DNA of 64,000 nucleotides from Liopterus haemorrhoidalis (taxonomy: Eukaryota; Arthropoda; Insecta; Coleoptera; Dytiscidae), in NCBI GenBank assembly GCA_963971575.1, contig OZ020618.1, positions 50,668,509 through 50,732,508 of the forward strand, read 5' to 3'. The notes beneath the pieces were generated by a model. It saw nothing but the letters and a program-made list of their open reading frames with translations. It made no database searches and was not told the DNA's origin. This document shows positions 53,941 through 64,000 of the stretch, piece by piece (position 1 is the stretch's first letter; every line of letters starts with the position of its first letter). A program made the position numbers and the translations under genes.

Positions 53941-54500
53941 TTTTTCAGGAATGGACTCGATTTCCCTTCGGTAGGAGGCTTTCATACCATCCAAAATACC
54001 AACTATCTGAACTACAAGCTTAACTTTATACTTTGGATACAGCTTTCTAAGTTCGGGCAAGAGATCCATATACTTAAACCTCTTTTCCTCCTCTTTGAGA
54101 GATATTCTTCTCAGCTGGAGAATTCGTTTGATCTCAATATGCAGGAGGGTTATGCCCGGCTTTGAAGCTGTCAGTAACCTCGAGATAAACGCGACCGAAT
54201 CTACGTCAGAAGGGACGTACGGTATAATCGGTAATGGGTCAATACCATAGGCGTGTCTAAGATGGTAGTAGAGCACGCGGAGAGCAGCATTATGTCGAGA
54301 CATGTAGGACACTGCAAGAATTGGACAAGCAGACAGAATATGCATATAATGGTTTCAGGGTGGTGGTACAACCTACAGATGCCATTTGGAATATGCGGGC
54401 CCTGTACGCCAAAGTATTTATAACATAAACCTTCCGATTCCGATCTCAAATCCGACTTAAGAACATGGAATAGGATCGCTACCTCTGTACTTTTAAGACT
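53941..54500 (-). pseudogene. LINE C-terminal region, probable RLE-type
   Basis: Two minus-strand frames overlap by a shift near 54350. One has GLCYKYFGVQGPHIPNGICR and LYHHPETI. The other has HILSACPILAVSYMSRHNAA, then LRVLYYHLRHAYGIDPLPII, then ASKPGITLLHIE and KYMDLLPELRKLYPKYKVKL. A CCHC-like region followed by RHN and a KPD(I) motif matches my knowledge of the C-terminal restriction-like endonuclease part of some LINEs. Here KPD is changed to KPG. No reverse transcriptase remains. RLE assignment is tentative. Confidence 0.65.
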
Positions 54501-54935
54501 GGTTGACTTTAATTATAGGATGATAATATTGAACTTGTTAAAAAATCTAATTTAATACTTTATGTCTTAAGTAAAGTTAATGTTGTTTTAGAACCTAAAA
54601 TTTCGTAATTAGTCTTTAATAATAAGATTTTCGTTCATAAGCTATATTTTGGTTGGAGCTATTAAAGAGCTTCTTGTGACATTAGGGGAAAGTTTTAAGT
54701 AGCAAAAGCTTCAAGTTGCCATCTGAATACGAATACTTAGTAATTTGACATATTTATATTTCATAATTATTATGCATGCGACCGCACATCTAGAAACTTC
54801 AAGATAGAACTTGGATTTCTAACATGGCGTCCGGAAAGACGGGAAATACGGGAACTAGAATACAGGGACGACTCGTTCAAAGCAACTAAAAACTAGAATA
54901 CAATATAATGTAGTTCATACAACTTTGAATCAATC
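54501..54935. other. No recognisable gene
   Basis: No signal beyond AT-rich DNA. Confidence 0.45.
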
Positions 54936-54939
54936 ATCA

Positions 54940-55680
54940 CTGATTTATTATTTAAAACATTTAAAAATTCAATAGTACCTCAACAGCATGGCTTTTTCAG
55001 AGGTCGTTCTACATCAACTAATCTGCTGCTATACAAAGATTTTATCATCACTGCTTTGGAGGAAGGCAAAGAAGTTCATACGGTTTACACCGACTTTAGA
55101 AAAGCCTTCGACCAGGTCGATATTAATATCTTGATTTGTAAACTCAAGCGATATGGCATTAGCAATCCCCTGTTGTCTTGGCTTACTTCTTACCTAACTG
55201 GTAGCTCACAGTATGTTAAAATAAGCAATTGTCTCTCAGATGTTATAACTGTTTCTTCAGGAGTTCCGCAAGGGTCCCATTTAGGGTCTATTCTTATTCA
55301 TCTTTTTATCAACGACATTGCATTTTATATCAAACACTGCAATTTCTTATTATTTGCGAATGATTTAAAAATCTTCAAGATAAGTTCTACTGCAGCTGAT
55401 CATATAGCGTTGCAACAGGATCTCGATTCCATCTTCCAATGGTGCACAGCAAACAACTTGTGGTTCAACATCGCCTAGTGCAAATATATCAACTTCTCTA
55501 GAAAACGAGAACCATCGAACGTTGTGTATTCACTAGACAATACACCTTTAGAGGAAACCAAAGATATAAGGGATTTCGGCGTCTTATTTAGTAGCGACCT
55601 TAATTTTACTGCCCACATCAACACAATCATCAGCAACTCTTTACGCACGTTGGGCTTCATAAAAAGACAGTCTAATGTTC
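54940..55680 (+). pseudogene. CR1/jockey-like LINE reverse transcriptase, nearly continuous
   Basis: From about 54981: PQHGFFRGRSTSTNLLLYKD, then motif A VYTDFRKAFDQVD, SGVPQGSHLGSILIHLFIND (motif B), and the catalytic box as FAND instead of FADD (55353-55364). After DSIFQWCTANNLWFNIA a TAG (55476-55478) interrupts what should be IxKCKYINFSRKREPS. The frame then resumes: EETKDIRDFGVLFSSDLNFT and SNSLRTLGFIKRQ to 55678. One stop and one catalytic change in ~700 bases mean moderate age. The endonuclease and C-terminal tail are missing. Confidence 0.88.
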
Positions 55681-55684
55681 CGTA

Positions 55685-57175
55685 AGGTTGTTGCTAGTGT
55701 GCTAGATTAAAAATGGTCACGAAACCTGGAAAGAGGAGGCCAAGGCTTATCTCAGGCTGGTGCACCAATGATGATTCAACCTCAGTTAAACTTTTTTTCA
55801 AGTCCCTAGCTTTAACTACCCATGACCTGTTATTAGATTAATACTCCGCTTGATAAAATGTCTTTCCCAAGATAATGGATGGCACCGAAGGCTAGGCATT
55901 AACAAAACACAAATTTTAAATAAGAATTCTTTGTTTTACCCTTTCAATATTAATTTATTCACGGCTTTGTTCTTATTTTTAGATATTTCTTAGAAATAAA
56001 TATAATCTTTTGTTGACAATTAATCTCAACTCCAAACAAATCTAAATTATTTTATTGTTCCAACATTTCTGTACTCAATTCAATCCTGTTTCTGATTTTA
56101 GAGTTTTTAATTTTATTTCTTTAAACTGGTTTCTCAGTTAATCTATTTCTTGTACAGTAAGACAGTTGAATACTCAAGATGTTTACAAAATGTTGGAATG
56201 AATACTATAAACAAAATGGCTGGAAGAAATCTGATACGTGTTGGTGGGACTTAAGAAAATATTTAAAAAGTTATGAATGAAATCTGTTTGACCTTTCCAA
56301 CAATGAACTTTGAACTTTGTTAAATTTTACCTAATATCTCTTTCGAAGATTATGGTTTGCAGATTTTAACCAATTTAAAATATAATATTTTATACAAATG
56401 ATTCATCACATATTTTTGGGGGAAATTTAAACTGTAAAGAGATACTAAAATATTTGTGTAATTTAGGATGTTCTTATTCTGTAAATTCACGGGGGAGTCG
56501 TTAGGAATTAACACAAGTCATATTGCAGGGAGATGTATCGGGTGTCCAGGGAGAAATTCAAACAGGACATGACACTTGAGAAGGATCAGGACTAAGATAC
56601 CCTCTCTGGATATTGTACACTGTCAAAATGTCCTTACTGCTATCCACCTTATTAAAATTCTTTTGCATTTAACACACTTTAAGTATTAGATTTCAAAAAT
56701 GCAATCTTTATCTTTAACAAGCAACTGGGTGGTCTTCTGACAGGACAATACTTTGGATATAGCAGCTCGAAATATAAGGGTTGTTCAGAAAGGAAAGAAC
56801 TTTATTAGCAGCTTGAAAGTCAATGCATTTCAACTAAAACTCTGTTCAATGTTAAACTTATTTTTTGCATAGTTACCATTCGCGACTGCAAATAACAGTG
56901 AGACATCTGGTGGTGACTGGCTAAATTAAACAGAAGCGTATATTTGGATAATATTTGTAGCGTGTTGTGCTGCAGTTTATGTAAATTAAGAAGTATTATA
57001 AAATATAGTGACTTAAATACAGTGCTTTTTTTGCCGAAATATTGTTTGAACAGATAAATATTAAGAAAAAACTTCTGACATATACGCTTCTCGTCCGGCA
57101 TCAGCTGTTGTACGCAGCGCCGTCAACGTTAGTTTCAGTCGCGAATAGAATCAAAATCTCAAGTTGACTGTGTTA
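55685..57175. other. No recognisable gene
   Basis: Near 56775 GGGTTGTTCAGAAAGGAAAG resembles a mariner-type terminus, but I cannot find the opposite end. No coding similarity was found. Confidence 0.35.
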
Positions 57176-57179
57176 TACC

Positions 57180-57911
57180 GATTTCGCTAAAGCCTCTGAC
57201 AAGGTGTCACAAAATTCTGCTCGACAAAATGAAAGCCTTTGGTTGCAGCCCAGAAGTATTCAGTCTTTTCCAGTCTTATCCAACACAGAGAAGAACTAAA
57301 GTTACAGTCAATGACATGGAATCGAATTTCTTTTTCCCTACATCTGGCGTACCTCAAGGAACAATTCTAGGCCTCTTTCTGTTCCTCCTACTCATCAACG
57401 ATTTACCTGTTGATGTAGGAACCAGTGAGTCACTTCTTTATGCTGACGATCTTAAGCTGTTTCGTGTAATCAAAAAGTCGGAGGACTGCTTGCAAAAAGA
57501 CTTAAATAGTTTAGTGAACTAGTGCGACAAAAATAAACTTAAATTGAACATCAACAAATGCAAAGCAATATCCTTTACACGCAATATATCAAAATAATCC
57601 ATGATTACCATATTGACAATATAGTGCTGCTTAGAGATAGTAAAGTGAAATAATTATGTGTACTATTTAGACACGATTTTAATTTTAGTGACCACATAGA
57701 CAATATAGTGAATAGTGCCCTAAAAACTTTAGGAATTATACTAAGAAACAGTGGTAGTTTTAAGATATCTACAACTTGGATACTGTACTGTGCACTAGTT
57801 CGACCTAAATTAGAGTATGCGAATATAATCTGGAGCCCAAAAACAATGTCCCACAAAAATCAAATAGAAAAAGTACAAAAAAGATTTGTAAGAAACCTGA
57901 CCCTGAAATAA
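57180..57911 (+). pseudogene. CR1/jockey-like LINE reverse transcriptase, second lineage
   Basis: A degenerate motif A region at 57180-57230 precedes the frame 57229-57522: MKAFGCSPEVFSLFQSYPTQ, SGVPQGTILGLFLFLLLIND and the intact catalytic box YADD (57439-57450). After a stop, NKLKLNINKCKAIS-like sequence continues. A second frame (57708-57911) gives NSALKTLGIILRNSGSFKIS and ALVRPKLEYANIIWSP, then IEKVQKRFVRNL, the standard thumb region. Fingers and C-terminal end are missing. Confidence 0.87.
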
Positions 57912-57940
57912 ACCGGAACATATCATTTTCGTATCTCTTA

Positions 57941-58314
57941 AGGCCTTATCACACTAGACCGCTATCCAAGTCTTATTTTTGTAGGTTTTTTTTCAGGATC
58001 CAAGTCTTCAGGTCTTGACATATCACTCGGTATTTGAATATTAGTTACGCAGGACTTGGAAATTGTTTGTTTACCCATGCGCACATCGTCAAATTATGAC
58101 AGTTGACAGTTATATTTTGACATAAACAAAAGACAAAGACGCGTCAGCTGTAAGACCTGGGTAAAAAGACCGAGAAATTGTATCCTGTTTCATTTGCCTG
58201 GTCTTCAAACGGTTTTTTTTTCATACTATCACACGCACAAGACTTCGATTCGAATGCAAAAACTTTAATTTTCCAAGTTTAGACTTGAATAATAACTCTA
58301 GTGTGATAAGGCCT
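57941..58314. mobile_element. PIF/Harbinger-like MITE, TTA target
   Basis: The ends AGGCCTTATCACACTAGA and TCTAGTGTGATAAGGCCT are exact complements. TTA stands on both sides (57938-57940 and 58315-58317). Three-base TWA duplications with GGCC(T)T..CACAC ends fit PIF/Harbinger. The 374-bp interior has AAGTCTT/AAGACTT motifs near both ends and no coding frame. Confidence 0.82.
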
Positions 58315-58317
58315 TTA

Positions 58318-59210
58318 TGCAAACCAGTTAAAAAATCTAGCTCTAAATAATAGCAAGAAATTTCAAACATTAATGTTAAAACATGTTAAAACATTGTCTT
58401 AAAGGCACAGTTAAATCCAATAATAAATTAGTGATTGGGAAAATTTAAAAAAACTTCCCATAAAAAGCACTTTTGGATTTATTCTCTTCTTCAAACTGGT
58501 GGTTCAATTTGAGCAATTTTTTGGATTGAATAAATGTAAACGCCTCTTGTGTGATAGTCACGGGACGTAGAGATATGAAACTTGGGTGAGACAACGGGCG
58601 TTTCAGCTAGTTTTTAAATAAATATGTTGTTCAATAAAGAACTAGATCAATCCACCCATTTCACAATATTTGAGTTGTAAATGGAATTGTTAATATTAGT
58701 TGCATCTACGAACGTTGAAGTTTAAACCTCTCAACAAGTACAGACAAGCTAACTTTACAACAGAAATAAAATCAACTGCTCGGAAAGTAATGATACGTGA
58801 GTAAAGTTTAGATTTCTCCAAGTAATCCTAGAACTGATTCGCTAAGTTTATTTAGGGGTAAGTTTTCAATTCGCGACAAGTCTTCGCCAAGCACTTAGTT
58901 TGAGGTAAGTCGCAAGGGTTGTGAGTTAAGGGATGCGTTGTACTGCAAGGGGGAGGAGGTGTGAAGAGATTACACGGTTGTATATACAAAGGATTAGGAG
59001 GTATTCATACGCAAGGATTTACGAGTTTACAGAATCTTGGTTTCAAGATTTTAGACAACTATTTTGATATTTTTATAAAACGTATTTTTACCTATAGTCC
59101 GAACGTTAGTGTATAATAGAGGAGCATGGAATAATCGTAATTAATTAAGGAAATGATTCAAAACTATATTTAGAAATCATAATTATTTATTTAACTCTGG
59201 CATACCAAGA
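58318..59210. other. No recognisable gene
   Basis: The GC-richer patch 58890-58985 (AAGGGGGAGGAGGTGTG) has no coding frame or partner in the window. Confidence 0.4.
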
Positions 59211-59236
59211 TATACCATGAGTTCAAAAAGTAATTA

Positions 59237-59387
59237 CATAAGGGTTGACTATGGAAAAATAAAAAAATGTCTACTGCAAGCTTTATATAACAATATAAAC
59301 TTATGACATAAAAAACAGTGATTACAGTTAATTAATTCTAAAACTTGCAGCAGACATTATATCATTTTTCCATAGCCAACTCTTATG
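59237..59387. mobile_element. Palindromic MITE related to the DD41D-like element at 61 kb
   Basis: The arms CATAAGGGTTGACTATGGAA and, in complement, CATAAGAGTTGGCTATGGAA continue with ATGTCT(A/G)CTGCAAG for about 45 bases. TA is at 59235-59236 and 59388-59389. Length 151 bp. The left arm matches 61010-61060. Another ~22 bases outside it (ACCATGAGTTCAAA) match 60987-61009, so the true left end may lie further out. Confidence 0.72.
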
Positions 59388-59390
59388 TAG

Positions 59391-59638
59391 CCAACGGGGT
59401 GGCCGAGCGCATTGAGTCGTACGTTTTAGACTGGTGGAATATACAGTCTGGACTGTCCGGTCGGTGGTTTAAGCCTCCTTCGTTGGGGATATTATTCGGG
59501 CGAGAATAATATGTTTACATTACTCCCATTTTCACAATCATTCACCCCTCATCCAGGTGTAGGAGCTCGCCCCCTGGCATCGGCGATAAGCCTCGTTTCA
59601 GAAATAGGCCGATGCAAAATAAATAAATAAAAAAAAAA
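59391..59638 (+). mobile_element. tRNA-headed SINE, full length (family S1)
   Basis: The head has CCAACG (59391-59396) pairing with CGTTGG (59481-59486) as an acceptor stem. Box A is TGGCCGAGCGC (59400-59410), typical of Leu/Ser tRNAs, and a box-B-like GGTTTAAGCCTCC lies at 59467-59478. The ~96-nt length also fits a Leu/Ser tRNA with a long variable arm. The body holds CTCATCCAGGTGTAGGAGCT and CAGAAATAGGCC; the tail is AAATAAATAAA followed by A's. Body and tail recur at 2616-2738. Confidence 0.82.
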
Positions 59639-59639
59639 C

Positions 59640-60500
59640 CTTGCTATTTTTTATATAGCAAAGTTCATTAAGATTTTGAAAATTGCGCCTATGGCTTCCA
59701 TTGGTTGTTTTAAGTCATTAGCTCCGCCCCTATGATTTCGTACACATTGAAACATAGAATTAAATTATAATTTCAACAAGTCCCACTGGTTATTAAAAAT
59801 TAAATGCAACATTTGCCAAAATATAACTAGAATTTTGACATAATAATTTAAAGAAAATAAAAATGGAAAAAAAACAACAGTCTCCTCTGACCGGGAGCGA
59901 ATCTGGAATTCTGGGTAGCTAACGAGTATGCTAACCATTACACCATGATACGTCTGCTAGTATAGTGTGTTACATAACATATTAAATATTTACATCGTCA
60001 ACCAAAAAAACACAAAAAATGCGTTATTTTCCAAAAACATAATCTGATCAAAATTTCCTGTTGTACTATTCCGGTTCACACCAATGTATATTACTCAGAT
60101 TTTTTTCAGATTTTTAGTTTAAACCATCTGGGCTACAAGGTGTGGGACAAATTTTTTTTTGCACAATTTTGCCAGAAATCCCATCAAAATAATTTATTTT
60201 GCAAAAATAAAATTTTGATCGTTGATCCACTAAGGGCCTTCATTTGATACCCTACTCAGAATTTAAAAAATATATTTTTGTTTTCGATGAGCACATATTT
60301 GTTTATATTTTTAGGGGGATATATTGTTTAGATGTTTTAGTATTTTTCCTATGTGCGGGTCAAAGAGTTGTATAAGCATACCAAATTTCTACTTTCTAGG
60401 TCTAGCCGTTTGGCTACTATTTTTACCGAACAGAAAGACAGACAGACAGACGACAAAATGATAGTATAGGGGCTTGGTCATACCTAAAAAACCCTAAAAA
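59640..60500 (-). mobile_element. HINE-like element H7, reverse orientation
   Basis: The 5' end (AGGGTTTTTTAGGTATGACC in complement, near 60495) is followed by a short (GTCT)n array (60437-60452) and a body like H1/H5. It has a tRNA-like unit at 59948-59888 and then the second body (GGGGCGGAGCTAATGACTTA, GGAAGCCATAGGCGCAA). It ends at about 59640, where the SINE tail stands. The 3' hairpin is missing. Confidence 0.85.
59888..59948 (-). repeat. tRNA-like unit in H7
   Basis: Minus-strand box A is TGGTGTAATGGTTAGC (59945-59930) and box B GATTCGCTCCC (59903-59893). The first part resembles the H6 unit, but the anticodon and T-arm parts differ. It is probably not a working tRNA. Confidence 0.62.
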
Positions 60501-60985
60501 TGGAGAATTGTTTAAAAGCTGCATTTTCTATTTAAAATAACCAACATTTGAAAATGTCCATTATCCTTTTAACAATCTAAAGTTACACAAAGCAAATCCT
60601 TTTTGTTTGAGTCGATTTGGCATACCGCTATTCATCTTGCTACAAAAGGAAATGTTGTTACTTCTGACATATTTTGTAGTTTCAATACAAAATAATGTAC
60701 ATTATAAATGTCCCCTCCTTGATATATGCTGTTGTAATAAAAATATTCTTGTTACGGTATCCCGGGGGATGCTTGGGCAGCGCCCTAGGGAAATGTACTA
60801 TGACGTAACCGCAATGTATTGTTTGACAAAGTTTATGTTATACAAACCTCGAATGTAAATAGTCATTAATGCATAATTTTTATTGATCCATGTGTTTTGA
60901 TAAAATTTAACGTCCATTTTTATCACTAACCATTGACGAAAGCTTTTAATGGTGCAATGACTCAAATAATAAACGAAAATTCTTA
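60501..60985. other. No confident gene
   Basis: The frame 60607-60858 has hydrophobic runs but no recognised family. Confidence 0.35.
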
Positions 60986-61009
60986 TACCATGAGTTCAAA
61001 GAGAAATTA

Positions 61010-61650
61010 CATAAGGATTGGCTGTGAAAAAATAAAATAGTGTCTATTGCAAACTTTATAAAACAATTGACTAACGTTTAGGCACAGGCTTTGTGATCAT
61101 TAAAATTGGAAATTATTGATATTGTTAATAGGAGTCTTGTATACATTATTTTTTAGATAAGGGAATAAAAAGTAATCCAAAATAGTCAAGTTTGGTGATC
61201 TAGGTGGAAATTCTGGATTTGAACGTAAACTAATTATTCGATCGTCAAAAAATTCACGAAGGTAATTGATGGTCTCTTGAGCAGTGTGGGCAGCGCGCCA
61301 TTCTGTTGGAAGTAGCCTTGCTGGAGCTCATCCTCATGAAGCTGATTAATAAATTCACGTACAATATTCCTTTATCTCTGAGCAGTAACAGTTTCGTAAA
61401 AAAATATGGGTCCGATAATACGTCTTCGAGACACAGCAATCCAAATATCAACTTTTAACGGGTGAAAGGGAGTTTCACGAAAAGTATGAGGATTTTGAGC
61501 ACTCCATATACCCCGAAAGGGTAAACCAGGCATCATCAGAAAAAAACGTTAATTTTAACAAATCATTATTATTAATTAAATTTTGTTGGAACCAGTGGCA
61601 ATACACAATTCGCCTATTGTGATCTGCTGGCAGCAACTCATGTAAAGCAA
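61010..61650 (-). pseudogene. DD41D-like transposon, third lineage, 5'-truncated
   Basis: The 3' end (low coordinates) begins CATAAGGATTGGCTGTG after TA. Minus-strand fragments in several frames read KILALHELLPADHNRR, then a WFTLSGYME-like D1 region, then GPIFFYETVTAQ, then QQNGA (second aspartate changed to N) and HTAQETINYLREFFDDRIIS. They end SPNLTILDYFLFPYLKNNVY. Spacing from the QQNGA position to the last aspartate is about 41. The 5' half is missing; a LINE tail starts at about 61655. Confidence 0.78.
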
Positions 61651-61654
61651 GAAT

Positions 61655-61900
61655 TTTGTATGAGAACTACCAATTATTATTTCCATTCTTATGATACCCG
61701 CAGTAAACACTCAATTGTATGTTCCTCTCACAGCTCTGCACTGTACAGTAAAAGTCCTCACTACATGGCTTTAACATTATTGAACTGTTTACCAACTGCA
61801 TTAAAATCTATAACGTCCAGTAGACCATTTAAATTTAAATTTAGACAGTTTTTACTATCAAACTGTTTTTATAGTATACAGGAATATTTACACCATTAAA
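61655..61900 (+). pseudogene. LINE ORF2 C-terminal tail
   Basis: The frame reads YYFHSYDTRSKHSIVCSSHS, then SALYSKSPHYMALTLLNCLP, then TALKSITSSRPFKFKFRQFL. The Y(N/D)TR...S.Y...G/A.L.N.LP pattern is the usual end of CR1/jockey-like ORF2. It ends with a stop at 61897-61899. Confidence 0.8.
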
Positions 61901-62785
61901 GCTAGTATTGAATAATGTAATCTCTTAACTGCACTATTTTCCATTATCATCTTTTCCATGGAAGTCTTTCGCCTACTTAAGTATCCAAAAATACTTAAAT
62001 AAATCTGGCTGAATTCTGTGGACAGTGTAGTATGGATTTGTTATTCTTTTAAACGCATTTATACGTCTATTCACAATTTCTGTGACAATTCTGTTACTCC
62101 ACCTAATCTGGCGATTAGAAATATTTTAACAGTTTCGACTATATCCGAATTAGTTGGCTATAGAACAGAATTATTACAGCGGAAGTACATTCGGTTTGTA
62201 TTTTTAAGCATATGTGATTACATCTGCATACAAACATTCGAATTGAGATTTCAACAGATCTGATTAATAAATTCCAGTTTTGCTCGTTTGAAGTGAGCTC
62301 TCTATTCTGCTATGTATTGTAATGATTAAACAAACATACAGCGTAATAATCATTTCATGATAGAAACTGATAATCGCCAATTTCATTAATGAATTCTATG
62401 GTCAGTCTTTGATAATAGAATCTGCTTTCAAAGCACGAAATATGCATGCTATAAACTTGGACAAATTTCATACATCTCGTTAGTCGTATTCAACTTGGGC
62501 TAGGTTCTCTGTTTTCTTTTTGTATAAATTTAAAAATGTAATACCCGTCGACCAACGGGAAAACCTCGCAAGAGATGAAGAAATCAGCTAACCGAAGATC
62601 TAATAAGTATTGGTATACAGCGTACATGGTAAAAGTTGACAATGAACAGATCAAGATCACTTATGCCAAGATCACTTAAGCCAAAAGTCAATCTGACCGA
62701 CACTGCCCAATGAAGAAGGAGACAATAGGAGTAATAAGGAGATGTAGGTAAAGATATAACATATTTTTTAGAAATCGATGTTTTT
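61901..62785. other. No recognisable gene
   Basis: Possibly LINE 3' untranslated remnant next to the tail, then featureless DNA. Confidence 0.4.
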
Positions 62786-62789
62786 AAAA

Positions 62790-63245
62790 AGGTGCTACAC
62801 AATCAAATTGTGCAATATTTTACCTCCAATAATTTATTCTCCAACAGTCAGTATGGTTTTAGGAGTAACAGGAGTACCATAGATGCAGTTATGGATTTTG
62901 TCACGTATGTCTTGGATGCGTTGGTATCTGGGAAATACTCTCTCTGTATTTTTCTTGATCTAAGCCAGGCTTTCGACTGTATATCTCACGATATTTTGCT
63001 AAGCAAACTATCTTTTTATGGTTTCGACGACATGAGCCGTGTCTTGCTTAAATCATATTTATCTAACAGAAAACAGCTTACCCAATTTAACAGTAGCACT
63101 TCCCAGTATCTTCTTTTGTATTTTGGAGTGCCTCAATATTCAGTTCTTGGACCACTACTGTTCCTAATATTTGTAAATGACTTGCCTCTCTCTACAAACG
63201 GTAAAACAATGAATACACACGAATACATTATATCGTCCGGTCATT
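62790..63245 (+). pseudogene. CR1/jockey-like LINE reverse transcriptase, truncated before the YADD box
   Basis: The frame encodes fingers and palm: SNNLFSNSQYGFRSNRSTID, then motif A SLCIFLDLSQAFDCISHDIL and LSKLSFYGFDD. Motif B is partly altered (FGVPQYSVLGPLLFLIFVND, normally PQGS). It ends soon after ND LPLS with unrelated sequence and lacks the Y/F-ADD catalytic box. The upstream flank (62780) begins abruptly at KVLHNQIVQYF, so both ends are truncated. Confidence 0.85.
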
Positions 63246-63249
63246 GAAC

Positions 63250-64000
63250 TCTGAGTTCAATATTTTTTTATTAATTTTAAATTATTATTTTATATAGTGA
63301 CTAATTAACTAAGCTCTGATGAAGATTTAAATTAAATCAAACGTACGCGAAGTTAATAAATTTGTTATTTTTATAGAATTTCAGAGAATAATTATATTTT
63401 ATATAGTGTCAAAAAGTTAAAAATCTTAGACAAAATAGGCCTCGGTTGTAGAAAAACTTCATGGTTAAAAAATCTCCGATAGCGGATGGGGTGCATATAT
63501 ACATATATTTCGAGAATTATATTAAAACACAAAATAACACTTATGATTTCCAGTTTTCGAAAGGTGATGGCGTAGAAGAAGAAGAAGAAAACAACGACCC
63601 AGTTATCGCTTCTTGATTTAATTATCTAAATTACAGGAACATATCTGTCATGTTATCTGGGGTGTCACTGTTCCTATAAGATTCTGTTTAACATGAATCT
63701 TCCCGCTCTTGGTTGAACAGTTCACCGTGTCATTTATTCTTGCGAGTCCCTTGTTAGGTATATTGTTAGGGTAGTTATTATAGAAGCTCCCTCTAGATAA
63801 TTTGTAGGTGATGTTGATAATGAACAAGCTCCCCCAATATTTATAAGAATTAAATGGATATTACCCTGGCCCTTATCTTAACGAAACCTTACCAAAAGGA
63901 CAACTCAAGACCCTTAGTTTCAAGATAATTTTGTTAAATTAAAATTTGGAACCTTGATGCCTATTACAATTTATAAAGTTATATGAGATAGATATTATTG
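63250..64000. other. No recognisable gene
   Basis: AT-rich; a short AGAAGAAGAAGAAGA run at about 63573-63588. No other signal. Confidence 0.45.

Noticed and set aside
60607..60858. Possible ankyrin-like or membrane exon
   Set aside because: One frame gives AIHLATKGN, which vaguely recalls an ankyrin repeat, but it is followed by stops and lacks a second repeat.

Overview
The window is AT-rich, repeat-dominated eukaryotic DNA, almost certainly from an insect or a close arthropod relative. The evidence is the mix of decayed mariner (DD34D) and DD41D transposons, hAT elements with 8-bp target duplications, several kinds of non-LTR retrotransposon, tRNA-headed SINEs, and a microsatellite-bearing family that looks Helentron/HINE-like. 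I found no convincing host exon, no genuine tRNA or rRNA gene, no LTR element, no viral gene and no CRISPR array. Most short reading frames are chance openings or translated microsatellites. The insect order cannot be named from this sequence alone.

Layout. 0-7 kb: a hAT end, two copies of a (GTCT)n repeat, several MITEs, a perfect hAT MITE, and a frameshifted mariner followed by a 33-bp-TIR MITE. 7-14 kb: an open DD41D transposase that has lost its 3' end, then two unrelated mariner families, one between duplicated flanks. 14-24 kb: 3' ends of at least three LINE lineages and two internally deleted mariners. 24-38 kb: a ~2-kb hAT carrying a nested HINE-like element, a cluster of HINE-like repeats, another mariner deletion derivative, hAT MITEs, and the longest HINE-like copy. 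38-41 kb: a LINE abutting an unclassified palindrome-rich element. 41-49 kb: the best-preserved transposon (DD41D, both TIRs, open reading frame), a decayed cousin, a hAT with a hATC remnant, and a nearly full-length dead mariner. 49-54 kb: tail-to-tail SINEs, another HINE-like copy, and a TA-target MITE nested inside its own family. 54-64 kb: LINE reverse transcriptase pieces, a PIF/Harbinger-like MITE, a SINE next to a HINE-like copy, and a third DD41D lineage.

The elements parasitise and interrupt each other rather than forming pathways. The DD41D copy at 41.6-42.9 kb could in principle still make transposase. The many deletion derivatives and MITEs depend, or once depended, on enzymes supplied in trans. 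The most unusual pattern is in the HINE-like family: four copies carry a clear tRNA-like unit (box A plus box B) in the same internal slot, and each of the four differs; a fifth copy has a box A trace only. The flanking body sequence is shared. This suggests repeated exchange, or insertion into different tRNA-like targets, at a fixed site.
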